Origin: Delphinus delphis
Taxonomy: Eukaryota > Chordata > Mammalia > Artiodactyla > Delphinidae
NCBI RefSeq assembly: GCF_949987515.2
Contig: NC_082689.1
Location: 11,399,501-11,463,500 of the forward strand
Length of the DNA stretch: 64,000 nt
Direction: 5' to 3'
Position 1 is the first letter of the stretch; the number at the start of each line of letters is the position of its first letter. A program made the translations under genes and the position numbers. Of this stretch, positions 54,250 to 64,000 are shown in pieces. Below the pieces are notes generated by a model. The model had not been told where the DNA came from, ran no database searches, and was given only the letters and a program-made list of their open reading frames with translations.

Positions 54250-55320
54250 AATATACCACTTGTCTCCATTCTTCAGCCCACACTCGTCAAGCCCACCACA
54301 CCATCCCACGGCTCCTTCCTGGTCTCCACGTTGCTAGATGCTGTGCACCATGTCTGGCCTGCCTCACCCCTGTGCTCTCAGCGTTGCCCACCATCTCCTG
54401 AAGACATTCTCTTTCTTTGGCACTGGCAGCCTGCCTGCCTGGTTTTCCTGCCACCCCTCTGCCTCTCCTTCTGTGGCTCCTATGAAGCCTCCTTCTCTCT
54501 GGTTCTCTTCTGGTCCCAGCCCTGACCTTCCCACAGCCTGCTTGATATCGTCATGCAGACGAGGCACTGGTATTTCCAATCCTACGTGACTGGCTCGAAC
54601 GTCACAATCTTGCCCTCACCCCAAACAACCCCAGCAAGGAAACGGTCTTCCCACACCTGGTCACTCAGAACCTGGAGCAATCTTGACCCTGCCCCTCCCT
54701 CCTTTACATGTCCTCCTAAACATGTCCTAAACCCATTCACTCCTTTCCAGAGCAATTTCCTCCCCTAAATCTAATCCATCCCACCTGCCTGCCTATCGCA
54801 ATGGCTTCCTTTCTCCCCATCTCCACCCTTTTCCATCCCATTCTCCACATGGCAGCAAAGGGGCCACTCACTGCCAGGCTGACAGCATACCCGCTGCCCC
54901 CAGGAGAAAGACCAGGATTCTCACCAATCCTGCAATGCTGGGCAAGACCTGCTCCCCACTCTCCCCCTGCAGTCTCACTGCAACAAGTGCCCCTTCTTTC
55001 TCCACAATCCACATCCTCCAGCTTTCTTTCAAGTCCTCTAATTCCAAAATGTTCCTACCTGAGTCTCTGAACCTGTTCTTGCCTTTGCCTGGAATGCTCT
55101 CACTCCCACACGTTGGTGGCCAGCTGCTGTTCAGACTTCAGCCGGCAGCTGTCTCTTCCTGGGGCACCTTCCCTGACCCACAGACTTGGTTAAGATCCCT
55201 CTGCTATAAGCCTCTCCTTCCCAGCACCCCTCACCATTGGAACCAAAATATATCTTTCGTTCTTTGTAACCACAATTGCCTTCCAAGGAGGGCAGAACCT
55301 ATGACACTGCTGGATATCTT
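54250..55320 (+). mobile_element. Long L2 LINE copy, ORF2 to 3' UTR
   Basis: Over 1 kb of pyrimidine-rich sense L2: ORF2-like text ('GCTAGATGCTGTGCACC', 'GCCTGCTTGATATCGTC'), then 'CTTGCCTTTGCCTGGAATGC', 'CACCTTCCCTGACCCAC'. No intact frame. The longest L2 stretch in the window. Confidence 0.75.
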
Positions 55321-56239
55321 AAGGAGTCTGACTGTGAGAGCGTACGGGAAAACTAAAACATTTTACCTAATACAGTAACAATGACAACGCTGGATTTCTC
55401 AGAGGTATCCAGAAACAGGAGCAATGAGGGATGGAGGGGTGGATGCTATGGGACAAAGGGTACAGAGAGGGCCCAAGCGGAGTGACTGGAAAAGCCCTTT
55501 GAAGAACAGAGTTAGCATACTCTTAAAACATTCTATTTACCCAGGACTGCATCAACAGATCTACCTGTCTGTGTCAAAGACTTCTCCCTGGGTAACTTAA
55601 CTCCTATTAAACTTGAGTCCAGAAAGAATGTTTTTTCCAAGTAACAAGGACAGCTGTGGCAGGAGAAATGTCTGTAGGAGCTGACATGATCAAGACAGAC
55701 TCTGTGGGATGGATGTCCACTCTACCTGACCATCCTCCTGCAAATGTCCACACGGCAGACTTGGTGGAGGAGGGTGGGGGAGGGGTGGGGGCAAAACAGG
55801 AAGTAAGATAACTGGGGCGGCCAGGTGCACAAGTGGCCAGCAGGGAGGGGCAGGCAGGGCGGACTCCAGCCTGTACCCCGCTTTCGTCAGACAACAAAAG
55901 CTGTAAATATTACCTCGGAAATTCCCCAAGATCAATGTTAGCTGAAGCTCCATCCAGTGTTCCTGAAGAGCTGCTGTTAAGGCCTATATGTAGCTGATTT
56001 ATATGTCCCCAGACACACCCAGGTGCAATAAATCCCAGGACGATGACGGAGGTGAATACGGTATCGATCCCACGTCAGTTTCTCAAGACCTATTCGACTG
56101 GCTCACGCGTCCCTGTTTTAACAGTTTCTGGAAATTCTCCCAGAACAATAATCATGTTTTCTTAATTAAGAAAAACGTTTCATTCTAATCAATCAAGTAA
56201 ACCACACAACAGTGTAAGGGAGATTAGACCTTTAGAACA
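55321..56239. other. Unique sequence with G-quadruplex motif
   Basis: No transposon recognised. 55,740-55,870 is GC-rich and holds a strong G4 motif (55,772-55,791). 56,150-56,200 is AT-rich with CTTAATTAAGAAAAACG. Confidence 0.45.
55772..55791 (+). promoter_or_regulatory. G-quadruplex-forming motif
   Basis: GGGTGGGGGAGGGGTGGGGG: four G runs with 1-nt loops, the arrangement most prone to a parallel G4. Also reads as SP/KLF/MAZ-type sites. Confidence 0.6.
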
Positions 56240-56425
56240 GCATCACAAACTTCTCCTGTCAAGGGGCAGGTAGTAAATTAGTCAGGCTATCTACCATCTC
56301 TGCTGCATATTTTAATTTTTTCTTATTTTTACAACCCTTTAACAATGTAAAAACTATTCTGAGCTTGGGGACAGTACCAAACCAGACCAAGGACAGATTT
56401 GGCCTGGGGCCATAGCTTGCTCTTC
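56240..56425 (+). mobile_element. hAT-type non-autonomous element
   Basis: 'CTCCTGTCAAGGGGCAGGTA', 'CAACCCTTTAACAATGTAAA', 'GACAGATTTGGCCTGGGGCC' fit the same family as 36,392 and 45,399. Confidence 0.7.
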
Positions 56426-56464
56426 CTTTCTTTAGAGTAAGGAGAAACGGTGACAGGGCCATTT

Positions 56465-56615
56465 CACAATTTTTGATGCCCTGGGAGGGAGTTCAGATGG
56501 AGAAGCTGAGCTCAGAGACGTAAAACAACTCCTCCAAGTTCTATAACCCGAAAAGACAAAACCCAGATTCAAACCTCATCTCTGTGCCGGCCTATAGCTT
56601 CCAAGGCTCCTCTCG
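56465..56615 (-). mobile_element. MIR SINE
   Basis: Reverse: 'GATGGAGAAGCTGAGCTCAG', 'CAGATTCAAACCTCATCTC'. Confidence 0.75.
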
Positions 56616-57339
56616 CCATGAGGCTGTGAGAGGCAGGCCATAAAAGATGACTCAGCCACCACAAGCACGGGCAGAAGTCTCACTTGTGAGCAGCCGTCCA
56701 GACAAAGGAGTCCTGAGAACACGGCCTGAGGCACTCAAAATCCACACTCTTCGCACAGTTCGTCTACCAAGCTTGTGCATCTTGGAGAAGTCAGTTCTGA
56801 CTATGTGGACTGCCTATAGAATCCTCCAGATGTGGCTCTGAGTAGGGGCTGGGAGGGGCACTGTTTATCCTGTTTCTGCTCTATGTCAAGCACTGTTGTG
56901 GGCACCGGGTCTACACAGTGAGCTCAGAGTCTACACTGTGTGCACGATCTAAGGTGCGTGCGGAGTCTACAGCTGTGAGGCGTCCTCTATCACTGCAGGG
57001 TAGATATACATATGTATGTATACGGGAGGCCCATATGCTTCCTCTATGGGGCAAGGGGAACGCGTGGGCTTTGGCAAACGCGGGGCTTGGCCTTGCATGT
57101 GTTGCGGCTCAGTTTCCCTGCCGGTCCGCCCCCCCCCGCACCCCACACTTGGCAGTTGTGCCCATCAACAGCGGTTCCCTGACCCCCCTGGTACCTGATG
57201 CTCAGCTGTGGCTGCAAAGCTAAGAGCAGCCATCCCCCTCCAATCCTTTCATCCAACGCGTCGAAACCTCTGAAGGACATCTTTCTCTCCTTCAAAAACA
57301 ATTGCTAGAGGGGCTTCTCTTTTCCTGATTCGATTCCAG
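56616..57339. other. Mostly unique, possible L2 trace
   Basis: 56,860-56,945 looks like a reverse L2 terminus ('TATGTCAAGCACTGTTGTGG', 'ACACAGTGAGC'). A C9 run lies near 57,130. No exon. Confidence 0.4.
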
Positions 57340-57570
57340 CTGACAAACACAGTGAGTGCAAAGTCCTGAGGTGGGAACACATGTATTGCAGAGAGAGAGA
57401 GGCTGGCAGGGCTGGAGGAGGAGAAAACGATGCCGGAGTGGGGAGAAGCCAGAGGTAATTTACACCCACCCGGAGAAGGGCCCCGTGAAGCATCCTAAGA
57501 AGTCTGGATTTTATTCTGGAAGCTCTGGAAAGGCACTGTGGGGTTAAGGCAAGGGAGGGAATTAAACAGG
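57340..57570 (-). mobile_element. L2 LINE, reverse
   Basis: 'GTGCAAAGTCCTGAGGTGGG', 'GTCTGGATTTTATTCTGG', 'TTAAGGCAAGGGAGGGA' follow the reverse L2. Confidence 0.8.
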
Positions 57571-57726
57571 AAAGGGGAGAAGTGGGCAAAACCAGACTGA
57601 AGAAACAGAACTAAGGAAATATAAATAAATAAATAAAATAATGAGACAGAATAACATGTTCTGGAAAAGAAAAAAGTGACTAAAAGGTACTTTAGTAATT
57701 ATTTGTCAACATCTGAAGGGCTCTTT

Positions 57727-57928
57727 TTTTTTTTTTTGCGGTACGCGGGCCTCTCACTGTTGTGGCCCCTCCCGCTGCAGAGCACAGGCTCCGGACGTGC
57801 AGGCTCAGCGGCCATGGCTCACGGGCCCAGCCACTCCGCGGCACGTGGGATCTTCCCGGACCGGGGCACGAACCTGTGTCCCCTGCATCGGCAGGCGGAC
57901 TCTCAACCACTGCGCCACCAGGGAAGCC
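57727..57928 (-). mobile_element. CHR-2-type SINE
   Basis: Reverse copy with perfect CTGAAGGGCTCTTT duplication (57,713-57,726; 57,929-57,942). Low divergence. Confidence 0.96.
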
Positions 57929-57942
57929 CTGAAGGGCTCTTT

Positions 57943-58954
57943 CTGATTTTTTACATTTGCCCCATGTTTTCCATCTATTCCAAAGACAGAGGAAGGCCAG
58001 CCAGCCTCAAACCATAGAAGCGTTTAGGTTAGTGACACGGGAAAAAAATCCCCGACTGTAGAAAGAGGTTGAATACCCTCTTTTCTTGAGAATGTACACA
58101 AATAAGATAGACAGCTAGTGATTTTTAGCTGGGTGAAATCCAATTTGAAGACAGTTGTCACGTGTCCCTAGCAATTGGATCCACACAATCATGGATCATT
58201 TGGTCTCATGTTTATATTCACTCTTGGAAAATTTAGCCTTGCTTCTAACACTGTGTGTTGGTTTACTCTCTGTGTGCTCAGAAAGGCTAGTTTCTCAGTC
58301 TTCCATAATAGACAATCTTCATGTTAGGGAAACAAAGTCTGGAAATTACCTTATAACATTGTCATGACTCTGTTATGAACTGTGTTAACAGTGATAAGAA
58401 ATCACCAGTCATTGCATCTTGAACATGTGAGAGGTCTGTGGCAGGAACCCAGGTAATGGGGTATTGGGACCCAGAGGCAGGCAAGGATCAAGGGAACAAG
58501 GTAGCCACAGTCGTCAATAACCAGTCAGCTCTCCCACTGACGCAGGCGCTCGGCTGAGGTCACAGCCTTAAGCTAATCACGATGATGTCACAGGAACAGA
58601 ATATGGGACGTGACATCCAACCCTCACACACCCCTCATCTGTCAGCTCTGGGCCCAGAGGGAGAGTGGCGCATTCGAATCAGGTCCCACCAGACTAGTGG
58701 TCTCCACCTTGAGTTGGGAGGGGTGGGACTTGAGAGAGAGACAGAGCATTTCTGCCCTGAAGGTAGAAGCCGGGAAAGCAGACCTAAAACTGGACCCCGG
58801 ATCCTGAGGCCAAATGGAGTGGGAGGCACAGGTCTGGGAGAGAGGATGAGAAACAGGAAGGGGAACAAGTCCTAGAGCAGGTGGGCTGGAGCAATGCCGC
58901 AGGTGCCGGCCACCCCGCCCTGGCTTCACGCCCAGAATGGACAGAGCCTGAACC
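57943..58954. other. 1-kb unique stretch
   Basis: No transposon recognised. 58,540-58,620 carries CRE/ATF-like words (TGATGTCA at 58,583-58,590; GACGTGAC at 58,607). No exon. Confidence 0.45.
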
Positions 58955-59105
58955 TGACATCACTGAGACCTGGCCTAGAACCCCGGCTCTAAGTCAGCAC
59001 TTGGGGGATGTGGGGCAAAGTACTTGACCTCTTTGAGTCTCAATACCCTCCTTTTTAAAATGGGAATACTGGAGGTCTTCATTATCTAGGGATAATTGGT
59101 ACAGG
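58955..59105 (+). mobile_element. MIR SINE
   Basis: Sense: 'GCAAAGTACTTGACCTCTTT', 'GAGTCTCAATACCCTCC', 'AAATGGGAATACTGG'. Confidence 0.8.
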
Positions 59106-59469
59106 GGGAAAAAACTTGAATCTATTTAGACAGGAAATAAAGTTTCACAGCAAATAATTTAGTAACATGATTGATTGCAACCCTATCTTTAAAAATGAGG
59201 CTAAAAATGATGCATATAAATTATTTTGTTTTATGGTTAATAAAATATAGGTTATGATTACCACTGTGTGCTCATTTCTAGAATGACAAATAACTCAGAT
59301 TTGATTGCAGGGTTTTGGCATATTTTTCCTGACAACATGTTGGAGGGCTCCATCATTTCCTCTAAGCATTTCTCCTAATATTTTGATAGGCAAAGAATTC
59401 CCTCCCCATGATGTGGCATCCTATTGTCAATATATTCCTTTCAAGAACAGATAGGGAATGAATCAATTA
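59106..59469. other. AT-rich unique sequence
   Basis: Nothing recognised as gene or repeat. Confidence 0.4.
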
Positions 59470-60050
59470 ATTGTTTTTAACTTTAATTTTTTATAGCTTC
59501 TTTAAAAACTCTATTGATCATTTCCATTTCTGGCAATATGGTAGGCTAGATACCCCGAAAAGCCTTCTGTCTCTGCAAAACAGTTAGAGATTCTGCACAA
59601 AATATAACAAGCTCCCCTTTAAGTGTAGAGTTGGCTCAGGAGAGTAAAGGCAGCCCCGAGGGGAAGAGATGCAAGAGGGCTACAAATTTGACATGCAGCA
59701 TCCTTGGGCTGGGCAAAGGGGAACTGAAGCAGAGGCCCCTGTGGGAAGTGTGGACCCTCTAAGTTTCACCCTCAGTGAAAGGAGGGCTTGGAAAAAACCC
59801 ACCCAGGACAAAGCAACCTATCTAGTGTCTGCAGCGGTTTGGGTGGTGGGTAGATGGGAGATTCGCAGAAGCGTGTTTTGGTGTATATCTCTTCAGATCT
59901 TTTCAGACACACGCACATACACGTCTAAACGAATTTCTATTGTTCTGTAATTTGGTTTTTTCCTCTTAGTTTTAGAGAGCTTTCAATGTGTACTATATGC
60001 ATTTATCTCATTTTCTAAAAGCTGCATAATAGCCTATATCATGGCTATGG
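59470..60050 (+). mobile_element. Possible L1M remnant
   Basis: 'GGCAATATGGTAGGCTAGAT', 'TCTGTCTCTGCAAAACAGTT' and 'GGCTCAGGAGAGTAAAGG' resemble L1M 5' UTR text. The later part (59,930-60,050) is less certain. Confidence 0.4.
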
Positions 60051-60139
60051 TTTAATTTGAAATTACAAAACCACACCACGTTTGTAATTTTCTTTTACTT
60101 TTCCGTTGAACTTAGCACATTCTAATGTACTCAATATTT

Positions 60140-60297
60140 ATCCATTAATATTTATTTTCTGTTTCCTCCCATGAGCATGGAAATGTCAGGTGGCAAGGAT
60201 TTGTGTTGGGTTTATTCACTGCTGTATCCCATGTGCTTAGAACAGAGCCTATCACACAGTAGATTCTCAAGTAAATACTTGCTGGATGAATTGAATT
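60140..60297 (+). mobile_element. L2 LINE 3' end
   Basis: 'TATTCACTGCTGTATCCCAT', 'CTTAGAACAGAGCCTATCAC', 'TTGCTGGATGAATTGAA'. Confidence 0.85.
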
Positions 60298-60821
60298 AAG
60301 CAGTGAGTTATACTTCAACCAATTCCCCCATGACTTATACGCTTTCATGACTCTAAAGAATACGACAAACGTCATCATATACGCTTCTACATACACAAAA
60401 CCGCAGTCAAATCCTCTACATCTAATCTACGCTAGTTTAGAAACTATATGGAAAACTACCTCTATGGGCAAAACAGCTCGCTGTTATTTTGCTCGTGATT
60501 ATTTATTGCAGATACATAATAAACAACTCTATTAGAACTGCTTCTCAGATCTTTTCCTGGAGGTTTTCCATTTTGCTCTGCCACAGTCGAGGCACACGAC
60601 TCTAAAAGAGCTACTCATTTACTCCCGTTTTCCCCTTCGCTCTAATACAGAGGTATGTTCCTCTTTCCTCTGGGATAAGAAGGTGGAGAAAGCAAGCTCT
60701 TGTCTGCTTCATTTTTATTGCTCCAAGTTGAGCCTATGGGCAGAGTGGAGCACTTTAGGAAGTTGAATGTCAAGGTTCATGGTGACTGTGGACTGAAACC
60801 AAGATCCCATTAAATTAACAA
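60298..60821. other. Unique sequence, part G-poor
   Basis: 60,340-60,460 is strikingly poor in G on the + strand and has several TACG words. No repeat or gene recognised. Confidence 0.45.
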
Positions 60822-60831
60822 TGTTTATTTT

Positions 60832-61050
60832 AGCTTTCTATTTTATAGATAATAGTGTGTAAAATAGGTAACTGATAAGGACCTACTGTATGGCACAGGG
60901 AACTCTACTCAATACTCTGTAATGACCTATATGGGAACAGAATCTAAAAAAAAGTGGATATATGTATATGTATAACTGATTCACTTTGCTGTACCGCAGA
61001 AACTAACACATTGTAAATCAACTACACTCCAATAAAACTTTTAAAAAACA
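60832..61050 (+). mobile_element. Cetartiodactyl L1 3' end
   Basis: Sense 3' UTR ending CTCCAATAAAACTTTT. TGTTTATTTT duplicated (60,822-60,831; 61,054-61,063). Confidence 0.92.
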
Positions 61051-61063
61051 CACTGTTTATTTT

Positions 61064-61956
61064 CTGTGAGAAAATATACCACATCATAGCAACATAAGAC
61101 ATGAAGAAGAAATTGTTTGTGAGAAAGACACATGAAGCAGAGGGACCTGCATAAGCCAGACAGCTGGAGGGGCCACCTCACATCACCAGTGCATTTTCCT
61201 ACTGCGTCATGACTTCCTTCCAATTTCACCTTCCACAACATTTCCCCGAAGGGTGTTCAACCCGATAGCATCCCATGAACAAACAAGGAATGACCAGATA
61301 TTCCGTTTGAAAGAACACACTCTCTTTTAATATTTTTTGTTGCCTCAGGTGATGTAGGGAAGAACAATAATCAGTCCCCACTTCTTTATGGGGCGGGGGG
61401 TGGCAACTCCACATGAAAGCAAGATTTGCAATGAACCTTTCCAAACCCTACCTCCCATCCTTCGACTGAAGGGCATCTTTGGGTTTCCCTCCCAGTAGAC
61501 ATGGTTTTGAGCATCCTAACTGACTGCTCTGCAGGAAGAACATCTCACCCATCCCCTGGACTGCTGGGACTTCCTCCTCCCACGCCTAACTTTCCAGGGC
61601 CGCCAGTCCCCACGGGATGAGCACAGACAGTTAAGAGTGGCTTTCAGGCCTCTCTGGACTGTGACCCCTGCCACCCCAGCCCCTCACTGCTCCTTGGACT
61701 CCAGCCACACACACCCTGACTATCCCAAGCCTGTCCCATTCTCCGTGTGCCTATTTTGTACTTCGGCTCGGATGCCCTCCACCTTTGTTTGCATGCATCC
61801 CAGCCCTAACGTTTGCAGGGCTGAGACTTGGGTACAAATGGAATTGCAGACTGTACAGTCTCAATACTATAAAGCAATAAATCATGTTAACAGACTGTTA
61901 CGATGTGCTCTATCCTTTTGCCTGGTCAGATATACCATCATAAAAACCATATGAAA
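61064..61956. other. 0.9-kb unique stretch
   Basis: No confident transposon. 61,620-61,790 is C-rich and could be an old L2 trace. No exon. Confidence 0.4.
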
Positions 61957-62200
61957 GGGCTTCCCTGGTGACGCAGTGGTTGAGAGTCCGCCTGCCGATG
62001 CAGGGGACGCGGGTTCGTGCCGGGGTCCGGGAAGATCCCACATGCCGCGGAGCGGCTGGGCCCGTGAGCCATGGCCGCTGAGCCTGCGCGTCCGGAGCCT
62101 GTGTTCTGCAATGGGAGAGGCCACAACAGTGAGAGGCCCGCGTACTATAAAAAAAAAAAAAAGAAAGAAAAAAAAGAAAAAAAAGAAAAAAAAAGGAAAA
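61957..62200 (+). mobile_element. CHR-2-type SINE with patterned A tail
   Basis: Sense copy from GGGCTTCCCTGGTGACGCAG to GGCCCGCGTACTATAA, then about 50 bp of A runs broken by single G's (62,148-62,200). Confidence 0.95.
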
Positions 62201-63814
62201 AATATGTATAACTGTGTGACTTTTGGCAAAATGCCAAAGACAACTGAATTTAATCACTACTGCATTGTGTCTGGGTATTATGTTGATGGGTCAGGATGTC
62301 GGATGAGTAGTAAAATAGAGATACACATAATTCATAAATTATTATATGTTTATTACAGAGTGTTTTTCCTTACCTTCATTTCAGCAAATTATTAACTATT
62401 TGGAATAATAAAGATTAAAAAATAACTTCTAATCTATTGACAGTAATGATCTAAAGGTTTAAAAATGAAATGTAAAAGTATTCAAACTGTACAAAATTTA
62501 AATATATTTTCATCAAAAAAACAGAAAGTGTAAAAGTAAAAAATTTAAAGTTTTTTTCACATGCTTAAAGCTTAACTTTCTTGGAAAAAATCTTCAAAAT
62601 TACCTATAAAGTTAAAAGATAAAAATCAAATTATAATTAATGAACATTTTAAATTAAAATTATTTAAGTAAAACTAAAATATTTCTTTCAAAAATATGTA
62701 ATTAAATTTTAGCAGATACATTATGAGAGTAAAAGCCATCACAAGGCTAGTGTTTAATGTCCATGTAGTGCCACAGTAAAGAATCAATAGCCCATTTCAT
62801 GCATGTAAACAAATGTAGGGAAAATCTGTGTTGTTTAATACTGTAAACACTGCTCAGCAACCACATGCAAATGTTGTGGACACCACAGGGACATGTGAGT
62901 ATCTCCAGGACAAGGAATTAGAACACAAAAGAAGATGCAAAAAAATGGATGCTTGCCACTCCTTACGGAAATGATACTTTATGATACAAGAATATTCTGA
63001 GGAAGCATTTGACAAGTCAGTCAGACGCTTCTCTTGCCTAAGTGTCTCTCCATCCCACAAATCCTCCTCCATGCTTTCTGAAGCAATCAGCCCACAAACC
63101 TCCACAGCAGTCGTGAGCCCCTGTTTCCAGGACATAGGGCAAGGGCTGTGGACACCATTGCCCCAGGGCCCGAACAGTGTGTCATCTCGCAGCAGCGAAT
63201 GTTGAGGATTACGGGCCAAGTTCTGGATCCTACGTGGCAGAGGGGCCCTTGTATTCTTTAATAGATTTATGTCCATATGCTTTTGGTATGTGGGACCCTA
63301 ACATGCAGGGCCTCAGGCCTCTTGCCCAAATCTAAGGGTGCTGCTGGGTGCATGGAAAACTCCTGTGATTATTGACGAATCACCCCCATGGAGACCTCCT
63401 CTGGGAAGGAGGGACCACCACTGGGACTTGACTCTAAAACAGGACTCAGCATGTGGCACTGAGATGGCTTGTTTGTACATAAGCTCTCACTCCCCTGCAG
63501 TCTCCTTGAGGGCCCATAGCTTAAAACCAAAATTTACTGGTACTTTGCTGTGTTTCCAAGGTAACACATACTCAATTTGCCAAATACAAAATTATACTGA
63601 ATCTGTTTTTCTAGCTACTCCTGCCATCCTGTTTATGTGGCCGGGTGGAGAGCCACCATGCTCTTGGAAAGAGGGTGTTTCGTGTTCCGGGGCCGACAGG
63701 TCCAAACGTGGGTCTGTCTACAGGATCTGATTCATGCTGTGGGATTGCGTCTGGTTTCTGTCCACCAGCTGGTTCATCTAAATATCAAGTTTACAATTGA
63801 ACAGAAAGACACCC
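62201..63814. other. 1.6-kb repeat-poor stretch
   Basis: 62,200-62,850 is very AT-rich with no known repeat; 62,850-63,810 is mixed. A 140-codon open frame on - (62,854-63,276) has no recognisable domain and is not called. Confidence 0.45.
62223..62237. promoter_or_regulatory. Perfect NFI palindrome
   Basis: TTGGCAAAATGCCAA is an exact TTGGC(N5)GCCAA, the full-site consensus for nuclear factor I dimers. Binding is not shown. Confidence 0.45.
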
Positions 63815-63960
63815 GACTGGAAGTTAGAAGTCCCAGCCTAACCGTGAGTGAGTCACCTTAGCTCCCCTGAATCTGACTGTCTTACTTCTCATCTATAAAA
63901 TATTAAGGTTGAGCTGAGAATCTCTACAAGCCTTTACAGCTTTAGCAGCACAGGAGTCTA
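63815..63960 (+). mobile_element. MIR SINE, diverged
   Basis: Sense: 'GTGAGTGAGTCACCTTAGC', 'TTACTTCTCATCTATAAAAT'. Confidence 0.6.
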
Positions 63961-64000
63961 CTGAGTTCTCAAAATTAAATCCACAGGTTCTCTAGCCCAC

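Noticed and set aside
62854..63276. 140-codon reverse frame
   Set aside because: No domain recognised, no splice context, and of a length expected by chance in 64 kb.
1..64000. CRISPR array, operon or prokaryotic system
   Set aside because: The sequence is plainly a mammalian nuclear genome. The only regular direct repeats are microsatellites and a 16-bp minisatellite without spacers.

Overview
This is mammalian nuclear DNA, almost certainly from a cetacean. The best evidence is its short interspersed elements. About ten are the GC-rich tRNA-Glu-derived CHR type whose 3' part reads (sense) GTGAGAGGCCCGCGTACC before an A tail, and about eight are the longer CHR-1/Bov-tA-like type with 'CACAACTACTGA' repeats. 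CHR SINEs belong to whales, dolphins, hippos and relatives, and the abundant GC-rich type is a cetacean hallmark. The L1 3' ends (ending near CTCCAATAAAAAT) are of the artiodactyl/cetartiodactyl type. There is no Alu, B1 or BovB.

No host protein-coding exon, tRNA gene, rRNA gene, CRISPR array or CpG-island promoter can be supported. The only recognisable protein remnants are decayed L1 pieces: an ORF1p C-terminus at 27.8-28.1 kb, an ORF2p endonuclease start at 39.5-39.8 kb, and ORF2p C-termini at 23.8, 49.3 and 52.9 kb. The window is best read as intergenic or large-intron DNA.

Layout. 0-5 kb: a solo LTR with 4-bp target duplication, then one ancient L2 cut by two LTRs, one of which holds two SINEs in the same target site. 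5-22 kb: sparse MIR/L2/SINE/MLT1/MER20 copies between long unique stretches. 22-29 kb: one old reverse-strand L1M of about 5 kb carrying three younger L1 pieces and SINEs. 29-38 kb: L1M ends, two solo LTRs, hAT elements and an L2 split by MER5A. 38-47 kb: a reverse L1M with an L1 internal fragment inserted in it, several L1 3' ends, an MLT1 inside a hAT element, and an L2 ORF2 remnant. 47-54 kb: an L1 ORF2/3' end and an L1 that probably carries a 3' transduction. 54-64 kb: a long L2 copy, then mostly unique AT-rich DNA.

The main observations are the putative L1 3' transduction (51,891-53,635), the double SINE insertion at one site with three target-site copies (3,753-4,333), an L1 internal fragment with target duplication but no 3' end (39,252-40,027), and a 46-bp minimal L1-type insertion (45,934-45,979). 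Several repeat-free stretches may be conserved regulatory DNA, but that cannot be tested without alignments. Family names and orientations come from recognising consensus features by eye. Boundaries without a stated target duplication are good to roughly 10-30 bp.
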